A stretch of 64,000 nt of DNA from Planctomycetota bacterium (GTDB taxonomy: Bacteria > Planctomycetota > MHYJ01 > WSZJ01 > JACPWG01): assembly GCA_016197205.1 (NCBI GenBank), contig JACPWG010000103.1:62001-126000 (forward strand), written 5' to 3'. Both the position numbers and the translations under genes were made by a program. Positions 17,190 to 26,074 of the stretch are shown here, in pieces (position 1 is the first letter of the stretch; each line of letters begins with the position of its first letter). The notes under the pieces were generated by a model, which was not told the origin of the DNA, did not search any database, and saw only the letters and a list, made by a program, of their open reading frames with translations.

Positions 17190-17217
17190 CTTATAGCACG
17201 GGGGGAGGGGGTGTCAA
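17190..17217 (-). promoter_or_regulatory. Sigma70-type promoter for the roadblock-GTPase genes
   Basis: On the minus strand TTGACA, 16 bp and TATAAG; the -10 box lies 42 bases before the ATG at 17148. The -35 box overlaps the stop codon of the upstream TPR-roadblock gene (17214). Confidence 0.7.
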
Positions 17218-18371
17218 ACCTTTTCCGGAGCGGCCTGCGCCTTTGCGACGGCATCCAGAAAGCGCTCCACGGCCTGACGGGCCTGGTCCGGCTTCACGGT
17301 CGCGGTCGTCAACACGCAGAGGAACAGGCTCCGAAGCTGGACCAGGTGCATCCGACCGAAGGACCCTTCCATCATGCCGCGCTGGAAACTCCCGATGTCC
17401 ATCCGCTTGGACGACTCTTCGGCCGTGAGGATGATCGCCTGAGCGACCTGGCCCAACAGCTCCAGCGGAACTTCCGGACGGCCCTGGCCCGCGATGAGAC
17501 GCCCATCCGGCGAGAGGACCACCGCGGCCACGAGCCCCTCGAGATTCTCGAAGCGCTGCACGATCGAGCGCACACGGGACGAGTCGAGATTCATGTCCGC
17601 GCCCCCGACACGCGGACCCGCCTCCGTGTCGTGAAGGGCGCCGAAGGCCTTGCCCGCCTCGTCGAGCCCGCCCCGTCGCTCCACTTCCCGGAAGAGCAGG
17701 TCGACGTCCTCGTCCTCGAGCTTCCCCTTCGGCACGCCCGCCAGCCGGTCGGCCAGGGCGCGCGCCTTGTCGTCCTGCGGGGCGGAGCGGAGAATGCGCT
17801 GGGCCGTCTCCATCGCCCGCGCATAGGCGCCGATCTCCCCGTAGAGCCGGCACAGGAGGAGCAGGGCCTTGTAATTCTGGGCGTTCAGCACCGCGGTCCG
17901 CTCCAGGTGCTCCACGGCCTGCGTGCCGTCCTTGACCTGGAAATCCTCGTGGAAGCGGTCGGACCGGATCTGGCCGTGGATCAGGTGGAGGGACTCGTCG
18001 TCCGGATACAGGGCGATGCCCCGGCGGCAGATCTCGAGCGCCGTGTCCCGATCGACCAGCTCCTTGTAATGGATCTCCGCGAGCCGCGCAAAGCCCGCGG
18101 GCGTGGGACTCTTGTCGATCGACCGCTGCAGGTCCAGGATCCGGCTCTGCAGGTGCGATTTCACGATGTAGCGGTAGGTCGTGAGCACCCGTTCCGAGTC
18201 CGGGAAGGTTTCCACCGCCCGTTTCGCGACCTCGAGGGACTTGTCGGTCTCTCCGAACGCGATGTACCGTTCCGCAAGCGTCGAGAGCGTGAGCGGCGAG
18301 GGGTTCTCGGCCGCCTCACGCTCCAGCTTCTCAAGCTCGCGCCGGCGTCGAACCGAGTCGAAGAGACCCAT
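17214..18371 (-). CDS. TPR protein with C-terminal roadblock/LC7 domain
   Basis: The 385-residue protein starts MGLFDSVRRRRELEKLEREA; the ATG has GGGAGGTG two bases upstream. Residues 20-240 hold TPR-like helical repeats (LAERYIAFGETDKSLEVAKR, then LLLLCRLYGEIGAYARAMET). Residues about 265-385 are a roadblock/LC7 domain (SIVQRFENLEGLVAAVVLSP), followed by a helix. It is the third roadblock protein of the cluster. Fusion to TPRs suggests a scaffold joining the GTPase to other proteins. It lies 66 bases upstream of the MglB-like gene on the same strand. Confidence 0.82.
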   Translation of the reverse strand: MGLFDSVRRRRELEKLEREAAENPSPLTLSTLAERYIAFGETDKSLEVAKRAVETFPDSERVLTTYRYIVKSHLQSRILDLQRSIDKSPTPAGFARLAEIHYKELVDRDTALEICRRGIALYPDDESLHLIHGQIRSDRFHEDFQVKDGTQAVEHLERTAVLNAQNYKALLLLCRLYGEIGAYARAMETAQRILRSAPQDDKARALADRLAGVPKGKLEDEDVDLLFREVERRGGLDEAGKAFGALHDTEAGPRVGGADMNLDSSRVRSIVQRFENLEGLVAAVVLSPDGRLIAGQGRPEVPLELLGQVAQAIILTAEESSKRMDIGSFQRGMMEGSFGRMHLVQLRSLFLCVLTTATVKPDQARQAVERFLDAVAKAQAAPEKV

Positions 18372-18725
18372 GTCACCTCCCAGAGTAGGACGAACGCGGA
18401 CGAACCATGGGATTGCCGATTGACGATTGCTGATTTCGGGCCATTCGAAAATCGAGTGACGTCGTTTTCCTTCGCGCGGGTCCGTCCACCGATTCCCGCG
18501 GCGACGTCGGAAGTTCTGGCATGGTTCAAATCGGCCCCATTCGTGGTTACACGCGCGGACGCTACATCGAAGGTAGGGGCACGGCGTTGCCGTGCCCATG
18601 ATGCGTCGACTCGCAGTCGAGCTCGCGAGATCGTCATCGGCAGTTGGATCACCCGGAAAATGCCGATGCCGTTGCGCAAGTCTGAACACGGCCACTCGCC
18701 TCGCGGGCACGGCAACGCCGTGCCC
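18372..18725. repeat. Repeat family R6 element between the TPR and PQQ genes
   Basis: Positions 18573-18728 are bounded by GTAGGGGCACGGCGTTGCCG and the complement CGGCAACGCCGTGCCCCTAC, each end itself palindromic. The right end contains the TAG stop codon of the PQQ-repeat gene (18726-18728). Related sites occur at 49889-49915, 57248-57275 and 34166-34187. A short imperfect direct repeat (GATTGCCGATTGACGATTGC) lies at about 18412-18431. No gene is seen. Confidence 0.8.
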
Positions 18726-21700
18726 CTACGCGATCGCGTAGAGCCGGCCCTCGTCGGTCCCGAAGTAGACCACGCCGTCTCCCACGGCCGGGGTCGACCG
18801 GACGGCGGCCTTGACGGGCAGCTTCCAGCGCAACTGGCCGCTATCGGCCTCGAGGCACAGGAACACCCCGCCCTCGGTCCCGAAATACACTTTTGTTTTC
18901 GAAAACGCGCCGCCGCCGACCACCGGATGACCGGCGTCGAAGCGCCAGCGGAGCAGGCCGTTCGCCCGGTCGACCGCGTAGATCCCGCCGTCCCGGCTGC
19001 CGAAGTAGACGGACCCGCCCGACACGACCGGCGTGCCGACGACCTCCGCCCGCGACCGGAACTGCCACAGCGGCGTCCCCGAGGCGTTCACGCAGGAGAC
19101 GCGGCCGTCGTCGCACCCGACGAAGGCGCACCCGCCCTCCATCGCGACCCCGCCCCGCACCGGGGCCCCGAGTTTCAGCGCCCAGAGCTTCTTGCCGGTG
19201 CCCGCCTCCAGGCCGTAGAGGGAGCCGTCGTCGCTGCCGACGACCACCACTTCGCCCAGGACGGCGGGGGAGGAGAGGACCGGCCCCGCCGTCGCGAAGG
19301 TCCAGACCGACTCCCCGGACGCCACGTGGACCGCGTGGACCTTGCCGTCGCAGCCGCCGACCACCGCGAGCCGTCCGTCCGACGTAAGCGCGGGCGAGGA
19401 CTTCACGAAGCGCCCGACCGTGTACTTCCAGGCGAGCGTGCCGTCCGCGAGGTTGACCCCGTACAGATGGCCGTCGTTCGAGCCGGCGACGACCCGCTCC
19501 CCGGCCGGCGCCGCGGAGGAAAGGAAATCCCCCGAGGCCTCCGCCGCGAACTTCCACCGGACCGAGCCGCTCAGCCGGTCGAGCGCGTAGAGCACGCGGT
19601 CCCGGCTGCCGAAGACGAGCCGGCTCTTCGCAAGGAGCGGGCGCGTGACCAGCGCGCCGTCGGCGCTGAACTGCCACAAGAACGTCTTCTCGAGGACGAC
19701 CGAGAGCGTCGCGGGGTCCGCCTCCCTCACGGTCCGCGTGAAGGGCAGGAAGCCGCGCGCTTCCGCGCGCACCTCGCACGCCTTGCCGGGACGCAGGCGT
19801 AGCGTAAGCGGCGATTCCCCGGCCAGCGTGCCGTCTTTGTAGACGCGGGCGCCCGGCGGGATGGTCTCGACGCGAAGCGGCAGCGTCAGGTCGCGCGCGG
19901 CCGGCGCGCGCTTGTAGCCCGCGAAGAGTTTGCGGAGCCGGTCGCGGGCCTCCGCATAGCGGCCCGCCTCCTCGGCCGCCTGCGCCTCCAGCGCCAACGC
20001 CTCCGCCTCCCGGAAGGACTTGTTCACGCCGTCGATGCGCCGCTGCGCGCGCTCCTTCAGTTCGTGGGAATTCACGCCGGGGCCGGCGGCCCACGCCAGG
20101 ACCTCGCGATAGAGCTTGAGGGCGCCCTCCGCGTCCTCCTCCTCCAGCGCGGCGCCCTGGTTCAGGAGCTGGCCGTAGCGGTCGCGCAGCCGGCGCTCCA
20201 CCTCCTCGTCCTCCTGCCGCTGCCGGCTCTGGAAATAGTCGATGTCGGAGAGCGCGCGGCCGGCCAAGCGCGCCGCGCGCGTGAAGGGATACCCGTCCGA
20301 GACGCGTCGATACACCGCGCGCGCCTCGTCCCAGGCGTGCGCAGCCTCGAGCGGTCTCGCTTCGAGCCGCAGCGCCTCGAGGCGGGTCCCCGCGCGCCAC
20401 TCGTAGAGCAGCCAGGCCAGCGACAGGACGAAGAGGCCGCCGAGGACGCCGACCGAGGCGGTCCTTCGCCGCCGCAGGGTCACCTTCGAGCGGCGCTCCT
20501 GGATGTAGCGGTCGAGCCTCGCGAGCAGGTCCTTCCGCGTCGGATCGATCGTCAGGATCCGCTCGTAGAGCGAGGTGAGGTCCTGCGTCGCGTGCTGGGG
20601 GAGGTTGTCGAGCGCCTGCTTGAGCTGCACCTGGGAGGTCGCCTTGTCTCCGAGCTCGTCGAGGACGTTGGCGAGATGCACCCTCATCTCGAGGTTGTCG
20701 GGCGCGAGCCGGATCGCCTCTTGCGCGATCGCGCGGGCGCGGTCCCAGCTCCGCTCGGCCATGAGCGCGGGGACGAGGACCTTCGCCTCGCCCAGCGCGC
20801 GGTCGCGGTTGTCCTGCTTCACATGGATCTCGAAGAGCCCCCGCCGGGACTCGAGATTCGTCGGGTGGCACTCGAGGGCCGCCTGGTAGGCCACGAACGC
20901 GTGGTTCATGGAGCCGGTGCGCAGGTAGGCCTCGCCGAGCAGGTTGTAGTGGAGCGCGGCCTCCTGCCATTTCCCGAGGTACTTGAGCATCTGGGCGAGA
21001 GGCTGGCGGACGGTCGGGTCCTCGGGAGCGAGGTCCGTCGCCGCGGCGAGCACGCTCGCGGCCAGCTCGTGCTGCCCCGCGTTCCAATGGTTCTGCGCCG
21101 CCTGCCGCAGATCTTCCGGCTTGGCCGGCTTCACCAGCCCCTGCTGACAAAGCCGGTACAGCTTCGAACATGCCTCGAACTTCGACGCATGGGACTCCAC
21201 GATGAGCTGCTCGACCGTGCGGGCCCCGTTGATGAGGGGCAGGAGGGAGGAGTCGGCGCCGGCCTGCGGGGCGGGCAACTGCTCCGGGGGGACCGCGGGC
21301 ACGTAGATGGCCTTGTGGTCGGGGATGGCCTTGTTGATGACTTCCCACTCGTCGAGCCGGCGGGCCGCCTCCATGACCAGGGCGTTGGAATCGAAGACGG
21401 CGAAGATCACCGGCTGGTCGGGGGACAGAAGCTCGGCGGGAGGCAGGGCGTTCTCCTGGAACTCGAAATTGGCGTTCGTCCACGAGAAGAGGTCGTACAG
21501 CTCCTCCTCGATCTGCAGCCGGATGGCGGCGGCGACCTCCTCCTTGGTGACCAGGCCGACTTTTTGGAAGACTTCGCCGAGGAGCAGGCCGAGCTTTTTC
21601 TGGATGGCGAGCGCGTCCTGCAGCTCGGCCTGGGTGATTTTCCCGGAGCGGACGAGCATCTCCCCGAGATGGAGGCCGCGGCGCTTGCCGGTGGACAGGA

Positions 21701-21842
21701 GCCGGACGCCCTCCGTGCCGAAGTAGATGCACTTGCGGCTCTCCCCGTCGGTGACGACCAGCGTGCCGACCTTCCGGCTGCTGGACAGCGTCTGGAAAAG
21801 ATCGGCCAGGTTGATCGTGGAGAGATCGCCGCGGAAGCCCAT
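18726..21842 (-). CDS. DUF4388 (PATAN)-TPR-TM-PEGA-PQQ propeller protein
   Basis: The 1038-residue protein starts MGFRGDLSTINLADLFQTLS, the typical opening of a DUF4388/PATAN domain (1-100). A pair of GExLVxxGxxT-type repeats follows (60-110), then TPRs (245-430), one membrane helix (462-481), a helical region, a PEGA domain (655-720) and about seven PQQ-like beta-propeller units (722-1038) with recurring pairs such as VYFGSRDGGIYAVD. The topology implies a cytoplasmic signalling half and an exported propeller, a plausible transmembrane connector. PATAN domains are known from MglA-linked and response-regulator systems. It probably acts with the roadblock-GTPase genes just downstream. Its stop codon lies in repeat R6. 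Confidence 0.88.
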   Translation of the reverse strand: MGFRGDLSTINLADLFQTLSSSRKVGTLVVTDGESRKCIYFGTEGVRLLSTGKRRGLHLGEMLVRSGKITQAELQDALAIQKKLGLLLGEVFQKVGLVTKEEVAAAIRLQIEEELYDLFSWTNANFEFQENALPPAELLSPDQPVIFAVFDSNALVMEAARRLDEWEVINKAIPDHKAIYVPAVPPEQLPAPQAGADSSLLPLINGARTVEQLIVESHASKFEACSKLYRLCQQGLVKPAKPEDLRQAAQNHWNAGQHELAASVLAAATDLAPEDPTVRQPLAQMLKYLGKWQEAALHYNLLGEAYLRTGSMNHAFVAYQAALECHPTNLESRRGLFEIHVKQDNRDRALGEAKVLVPALMAERSWDRARAIAQEAIRLAPDNLEMRVHLANVLDELGDKATSQVQLKQALDNLPQHATQDLTSLYERILTIDPTRKDLLARLDRYIQERRSKVTLRRRRTASVGVLGGLFVLSLAWLLYEWRAGTRLEALRLEARPLEAAHAWDEARAVYRRVSDGYPFTRAARLAGRALSDIDYFQSRQRQEDEEVERRLRDRYGQLLNQGAALEEEDAEGALKLYREVLAWAAGPGVNSHELKERAQRRIDGVNKSFREAEALALEAQAAEEAGRYAEARDRLRKLFAGYKRAPAARDLTLPLRVETIPPGARVYKDGTLAGESPLTLRLRPGKACEVRAEARGFLPFTRTVREADPATLSVVLEKTFLWQFSADGALVTRPLLAKSRLVFGSRDRVLYALDRLSGSVRWKFAAEASGDFLSSAAPAGERVVAGSNDGHLYGVNLADGTLAWKYTVGRFVKSSPALTSDGRLAVVGGCDGKVHAVHVASGESVWTFATAGPVLSSPAVLGEVVVVGSDDGSLYGLEAGTGKKLWALKLGAPVRGGVAMEGGCAFVGCDDGRVSCVNASGTPLWQFRSRAEVVGTPVVSGGSVYFGSRDGGIYAVDRANGLLRWRFDAGHPVVGGGAFSKTKVYFGTEGGVFLCLEADSGQLRWKLPVKAAVRSTPAVGDGVVYFGTDEGRLYAIA

Positions 21843-21884
21843 GAACTGGGGATCCTGCAATGGGCCATCAATACAAACCGGCCG

Positions 21885-21913
21885 ACTATATCGGTCGATC
21901 CGATGCAAGTCAA
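21885..21913 (-). promoter_or_regulatory. Sigma70-type promoter for the DUF4388-PQQ gene
   Basis: On the minus strand TTGACT, 17 bp and TATAGT; the -10 box is 43 bases before the ATG at 21842. It may drive the whole minus-strand cluster. Confidence 0.75.
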
Positions 21914-22002
21914 GCCCTTTCCGGGCGCGGATCGGCGGAGAGCGGCCGCGGAGTCATCCCACGACGACGGAGCCGCCGCTTTCACGCAGGCACGACGATT
22001 TC

Positions 22003-22210
22003 ACGGATTCGTGCTCAGCGCTGCTGATCGTTCGACGATTGTTTTCTTTCGACAATTTTTGCTTGGGTCGAACGCTACGAAAACCACAGATTTCACAGAT
22101 TCTACGCGATTCCACAGATTACGAATCTGTGAAATCGTCGTTAATCTGTGAAATCTGTGGTTCCGTCGTAGCTGGGTTGCGGCCATTGGCTGCGCTGGGA
22201 AGTCCGTGCT
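22003..22210. repeat. Repeat family R4, inverted copy with CACAGATT hairpin
   Basis: A fold-back repeat at 22083-22162 is built from CACAGATT units and their complement. On its left is the flank GATCGTTCGACGATTGTTTT (about 22017-22036), which recurs before a different hairpin at 62803. On its right is the complement of the flank seen at 9031-9049. The element lies between the DUF4388-PQQ gene and the STAS gene; 22211-22333 shows nothing further. Confidence 0.82.
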
Positions 22211-22333
22211 TTTCGAAGGTGTTCGATCCCGGAAATCCGTTCCCGGGCAAACCGACCCGCTGCCTCGTCGCGCACAGGTCCGTCCGCAGTCGTCCTCTTC
22301 CTTCTTCGGCAAATCCCGGCCGAGACTGAACGG

Positions 22334-22362
22334 TTGACACGCCCCGGCCCCCGTGGTATCTT
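22334..22362 (+). promoter_or_regulatory. Sigma70-type promoter for the STAS-GT-sigma operon
   Basis: TTGACA and TATCTT are separated by 17 bp, and the ATG at 22415 is 53 bases after the -10 box. Confidence 0.75.
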
Positions 22363-22414
22363 GGGATTCTGTATCAATAAATGCGCCAGGCACCTTCACC
22401 CCGGGGAGAACCCG

Positions 22415-22732
22415 ATGAGCGAAAGCCAGCCCGCCTACGAGATCGTCGACGGGGTCCTGATCGTCCGGAAAGACCCCCGGTACGACGATCCCGAGTTTCG
22501 CCAAGGGTGCGCCGACCTCGTCGAGTGCACGCAGAAGGAGCTGGTCATCGACCTCAGCCGGGTCAAGTTCATTTCCAGCCGCGAGATTTCGGTCCTCGTG
22601 ACCGCGATGAAGCGGGCCCGCGAGGGCGGCAAGCCCCTCAAGATCCGCGCTTCGGTGGCCGTGCACGGGATCTTCCGCATCCTGAAGCTGGACACCTTCC
22701 TGCACCTGGAAAAGGTCGAAGCGAACGGCTAG
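22415..22732 (+). CDS. STAS-domain protein (anti-sigma factor antagonist-like)
   Basis: The 105-residue product begins MSESQPAYEIVDGVLIVRKD with a GGGGAGA site upstream. It has the STAS fold: an opening beta pair, then KELVIDLSRVKFISSREISV, where SpoIIAA-type proteins carry the phosphorylated Ser. Such proteins relieve an anti-sigma factor or act as signalling switches. No anti-sigma kinase (HATPase) gene is adjacent. It heads a tight operon: the GT-C gene starts four bases after its stop and an ECF sigma factor follows. It is divergent from the roadblock/GTPase cluster. Confidence 0.82.
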   Translation: MSESQPAYEIVDGVLIVRKDPRYDDPEFRQGCADLVECTQKELVIDLSRVKFISSREISVLVTAMKRAREGGKPLKIRASVAVHGIFRILKLDTFLHLEKVEANG

Positions 22733-22736
22733 GGAA

Positions 22737-24329
22737 ATGGACAGCTCCGCCACACCGGGCCCGGCGCCCCTCCCCGCCGCTCCGCTCACGCCCCGGACGG
22801 AGGCCGGTCCGACGGCACGCGAGCGCCGCGCCCGCAATGCCTCCCTCTCCCTGCTCTTCATTTACGTCGCCGCCGTCCTCGTCACCCTCCAGTTCGTCAA
22901 CCCCGACCTCTACGACACCGACAGCTACTACCACGCCCGCTTCGCCAACCTCCTCCCGTGGATGGGCCTCTCCCGCGGCTTCCGGTGGACGCAATCCAGC
23001 CTCTGGAAACAGCACTTCGCGGACAAGGAGTTCCTCTTCCACGCCTTCCTCGCCCCGTTCTGCGGCAGCACGAACGACGAACGCGTCGTCTGGGGAGCCA
23101 AGGTCGCGACGGCGGCGCTCGGCATCGCCGTGTTCTTCGCCTTCTACCGGGCCGCCGCGCGCCTGGGGCTGCGGTGGCCGGGGCTCTGGACCTTTCTGCT
23201 CCTGTCCGCCGGGAACCACTTCCTCTTCCGCATGCTCGAGGTCCGGGCGCACCTCCTCTCCGTGCTCCTCGTACTCCTGGCGGTCCCATGGATCCTGGAG
23301 GAAAGGCCGGGACCGCTCTTCCTCCTCGGGTTCGTGTATGCCTGGAGCTACGCCGCGCCGCAATTCCTGCCCTGCCTCGTGGCCGTGCACGGCGCCGCGC
23401 GCTGGGCGGGCGGCGCGGCGTTTCCGACCCGGGCCCTGGCCGCGGCCGCCGGGGGCGTACTCGCGGGTCTCGCCGCCCATCCGTACACGCCCGACGTCTT
23501 CGAGGTCTGGTTCGTCCAAAACGTCCAGGTCCTGCGCCATGCCTGGGAGGTCGACGGCGTCGCCCCCGTGCGCGCCGGCCTGGAGCTCGAGCCGGTCGAG
23601 ACCCGCTCCCTCGTCGTCTCTAGCGGCGGCGTCCTCCTCGCCTGGCTCGGCGGCCTCGCCGCCGTCGTCTTCGCCCGGAAGCAGCCTTCCCCCCGCACGG
23701 CTTCCCTCGCCGCGCTCTCGGCCGCGTGCTTCGTGCTCTACCTGCTCTCCGCGAAGTTCGTGGAATACTTCGCGCCCTTCGCCTGCCTCTTCGGCGCCTC
23801 GGCGGTCGAGGACCTCGACGGCGGGAAGCCGGCCCTCTTCCCGTTCCGGGGCCGGCAGCGGGCCGCGACCGCCGCGCTCGCGGCCCTCGTCCTCCTCGGC
23901 TGGACCCACGTGCGCTGCCTGCGGGACACGTCCCTCGCGGTCGCCGCCTACCCGCCCCCGGCGCTCGCGCCGACCGCGACCTGGCTCCGCGATCACGTCC
24001 CCGCCGACGCCGTGGTCATGAACCTCTACTGGAACGACTTCCCGGTCCTTTTTTTTCACGACTCGCGACACGCCTACCTTTGCGGCCTGGATCCGAACTA
24101 CCAGTGGGCCGTGGACCCGGGAGGGGCGGCGCTGCTGGAGGCGCTTCGCAGGTCCGCGGGGACCTTCGACCCCCGAAGGCTCGCCGCCCACTTCGGAGCG
24201 CGCTTCGGCGTCCTCAACCTGCAGCTCGCCGCTCACCGGGCGATCGCCGGCCGCATCCGGACGGGGACGCTGGGCGCACGCATCGTCTTCGAGGACGGGA
24301 CGGGCGTCGTTTTCGAGGTGGACCCGTGA
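22737..24329 (+). CDS. Polytopic GT-C type glycosyltransferase-like membrane protein
   Basis: The 530-residue protein has a charged N-terminal tail, then about nine to eleven membrane helices. The first periplasmic loop contains DTDSYYHARFANL, which resembles the D-x-D plus YYH pattern of STT3 oligosaccharyltransferases and other GT-C enzymes using lipid-linked sugars. A short soluble domain closes the protein (LRDHVPADAVVMNLYWNDFP). Donor and acceptor cannot be told. The start sits four bases after the STAS stop with a weak AGGGAA site. The next gene overlaps its stop (GTGA), so the three genes form one operon. Confidence 0.7.
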   Translation: MDSSATPGPAPLPAAPLTPRTEAGPTARERRARNASLSLLFIYVAAVLVTLQFVNPDLYDTDSYYHARFANLLPWMGLSRGFRWTQSSLWKQHFADKEFLFHAFLAPFCGSTNDERVVWGAKVATAALGIAVFFAFYRAAARLGLRWPGLWTFLLLSAGNHFLFRMLEVRAHLLSVLLVLLAVPWILEERPGPLFLLGFVYAWSYAAPQFLPCLVAVHGAARWAGGAAFPTRALAAAAGGVLAGLAAHPYTPDVFEVWFVQNVQVLRHAWEVDGVAPVRAGLELEPVETRSLVVSSGGVLLAWLGGLAAVVFARKQPSPRTASLAALSAACFVLYLLSAKFVEYFAPFACLFGASAVEDLDGGKPALFPFRGRQRAATAALAALVLLGWTHVRCLRDTSLAVAAYPPPALAPTATWLRDHVPADAVVMNLYWNDFPVLFFHDSRHAYLCGLDPNYQWAVDPGGAALLEALRRSAGTFDPRRLAAHFGARFGVLNLQLAAHRAIAGRIRTGTLGARIVFEDGTGVVFEVDP

Positions 24330-24976
24330 AGCGACGGGAAGAGGAGCGGCGCCCTGTGGAACCGCAACAGGACCCGCGGTCGGACGACGAGCTGCTGCGC
24401 CGGTTCGCGTCGGGGGACGCGTCGGCCCTGGAGGAGGTCTACCGCCGGCACCGGGGCGCGGTTTTCCTCTTCCTGCAGGGCCTCCTGCCGTCACCCGCGG
24501 TCGCGGAGGACCTGACGCAGGACCTCTTCTGCGCGCTCATCGAACGGCCGGAACCGGCGACGGGCGTGCGCTCGCTCCGCGCGTGGCTGCTGGTGGCGGC
24601 GCGGAACCGCGCGCTCAACTGGCGGAAGCGGGCGCGGCTCGAGTCGGACCGGCTCGGGGAGGTGGCGGAGCGCGCGCTCTTCCTCGCCGCCGGCGCCGCG
24701 GGTGGGCCGGGCGGGGCGGAGGAGGGGCGGGGGGCGGGGGAGGATCCGGCGGCGCTCGCCGAGCGCCGGGAGCTGTGCGCGCGGGCGAGCGGCGAAGTCC
24801 TCGCGCGCCCGGAGCGCGAGCGGGAGGCGGTGCTCCTGCGGATCTGGGGTGGACTGACGTTTCGGGAGGTGGGCGAAGTCTGCGGGATCCCGCTCGACAC
24901 GGCCGTCAGCCGCTACCACGCCGGCCTCTGCCGGCTCCGCGCGACCCTCGACCCCGCGCCAAAGCCGACGGCGTAA
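24326..24976 (+). CDS. ECF-family RNA polymerase sigma factor
   Basis: The 216-residue protein starts at a GTG that overlaps the stop of the GT-C gene (GTGA). Region 2 is at about 25-85 (YRRHRGAVFLFLQGLLPSPA, then AEDLTQDLFCALIE) and region 4 near 160-205 (TFREVGEVCGIPLDTAVSRY). An Ala/Gly-rich spacer joins them. ECF factors redirect RNA polymerase and are usually held by an anti-sigma factor; none with a zinc or membrane signature follows, and the upstream STAS protein is the only candidate regulator. The TAA is joined directly to repeat R1. Confidence 0.85.
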   Translation: MKRREEERRPVEPQQDPRSDDELLRRFASGDASALEEVYRRHRGAVFLFLQGLLPSPAVAEDLTQDLFCALIERPEPATGVRSLRAWLLVAARNRALNWRKRARLESDRLGEVAERALFLAAGAAGGPGGAEEGRGAGEDPAALAERRELCARASGEVLARPEREREAVLLRIWGGLTFREVGEVCGIPLDTAVSRYHAGLCRLRATLDPAPKPTA

Positions 24977-25108
24977 GCGCCCGCGCAAGAATACCTGCGC
25001 AGACTCGGACCTCGAGGCTCCTGGGGGCGCGGCCCTCTGGGCCGCGCTGCGCGGTCCGGAGGCCCGCGCCCCCAGGCATCGTGTCTGCACCTCGTCAACG
25101 GGGCACTA
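24976..25108. repeat. Repeat family R1, copy 3, between two convergent genes
   Basis: The left end AGCGCCCGCGCAAGAA starts at the last base of the sigma factor TAA. The right end (GTCAACGGGGCACTA) includes the TAG of the convergent Yip1-like gene. Long internal palindromes could terminate transcription in both directions. Confidence 0.85.
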
Positions 25109-26014
25109 GTGCCAGGCCGCGAAAATCAAGGAGAGAAACGCGAACAGCGCGACCGTGAGCGCGCAGCCGCAGGCCAATCCGGGAATCGTCACCACGGCGA
25201 TGGCGCGCCCCGTGGAAATCCGATGCCTTTCGCGCAGCCCGATCACGAGCAGCACGGACAGCCAGATCCCCGAAGCGAGGCTCCCGAGGCCAGGGATGGC
25301 GTGCAGGACATGGGGCCCCATGGAGTACGCGACCACGCGAAAGGTGACGGTGAAGCCCTCTTTCGACCCACCCACGAGGAGCACGGACCCGTGCAGGATC
25401 GCCGCGGCGACGACGAACCCGAGGGTCAACCAGATCGGAGCGAGGAGAAACCCGCCGCAAAGCACCTGGGGAGCCGCGATCGGACGGCCTCCCCTGAACC
25501 CGGCCAGGAGCACTTGCCAAACCATCTGCACCAGGATGCCGGGCAGCGCGCAGGCGAGCGCATAGAGGACCGGGTCCCAGTCCGGCCCTCTCGACGGGAG
25601 GCGTGAAAAAAAAGTCGTCGGGTCGAGGCAGGCGGCCTTCCACGTGGCGACCAGCGCGGCCCAGGCGCCGCCCGGGTAGCGGGCGCGCTCCTCCCAGGGG
25701 CAGGACGAGGTCGAGGGCTCCGCGGGCGCCGCCTCCTCGGGACCCGCAGCCTCGTGCTCGGCGACGTCCGGCGGCGCGATTCGTCGCGGCCGCTGGGGCG
25801 GCGGCGGGGGAGGAGGAACCGGACCCGGTGGAGGGGCCTCCGGCGGCGACGAAGGAACGGGCGGCACTCCGGAGCCCGGGCTACCCGCTCCGGCCGAGCC
25901 GCCGGGGACCTGGACGACCGAGGTGCAGGCGGGGCAGCGAGCGACCTTGCCCGCGAGCGTGTCGGCCACGCGCAGCGTTTTTCCGCACCGCGCGCAGGTA
26001 AATTCGATGGACAT
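25106..26014 (-). CDS. Zinc-ribbon plus Yip1-like membrane protein
   Basis: The 302-residue protein begins MSIEFTCARCGKTLRVADTL. The first 35 residues are a CxxC...CxxC ribbon (CARC and CPAC), a common N-terminal tag in planctomycete membrane proteins. A long Pro-rich linker (40-105) is followed by a Yip1-type domain of about five helices, with PILYALACALPGIL-like and YSMGPHVLHAIPGLG segments. The function of bacterial Yip1 proteins is unknown. The ATG is preceded by AGGAGG eleven bases upstream and has its own promoter at 26046-26074. Confidence 0.78.
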   Translation of the reverse strand: MSIEFTCARCGKTLRVADTLAGKVARCPACTSVVQVPGGSAGAGSPGSGVPPVPSSPPEAPPPGPVPPPPPPPQRPRRIAPPDVAEHEAAGPEEAAPAEPSTSSCPWEERARYPGGAWAALVATWKAACLDPTTFFSRLPSRGPDWDPVLYALACALPGILVQMVWQVLLAGFRGGRPIAAPQVLCGGFLLAPIWLTLGFVVAAAILHGSVLLVGGSKEGFTVTFRVVAYSMGPHVLHAIPGLGSLASGIWLSVLLVIGLRERHRISTGRAIAVVTIPGLACGCALTVALFAFLSLIFAAWH

Positions 26015-26045
26015 GCGACGGGTTGCCTCCTGATGGACCGCACGG

Positions 26046-26074
26046 ATGCTATCCCCGCCTCTGCGCCGCGTCAA
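26046..26074 (-). promoter_or_regulatory. Sigma70-type promoter for the Yip1-like gene
   Basis: On the minus strand TTGACG, 17 bp and TAGCAT, 32 bases upstream of the ATG. Confidence 0.6.

Noticed and set aside
22737..24329. Naming the membrane protein as oligosaccharyltransferase STT3
   Set aside because: The DxD/YYH motif is suggestive, but the WWDYG-type motif is not seen, so only a general GT-C label is justified.
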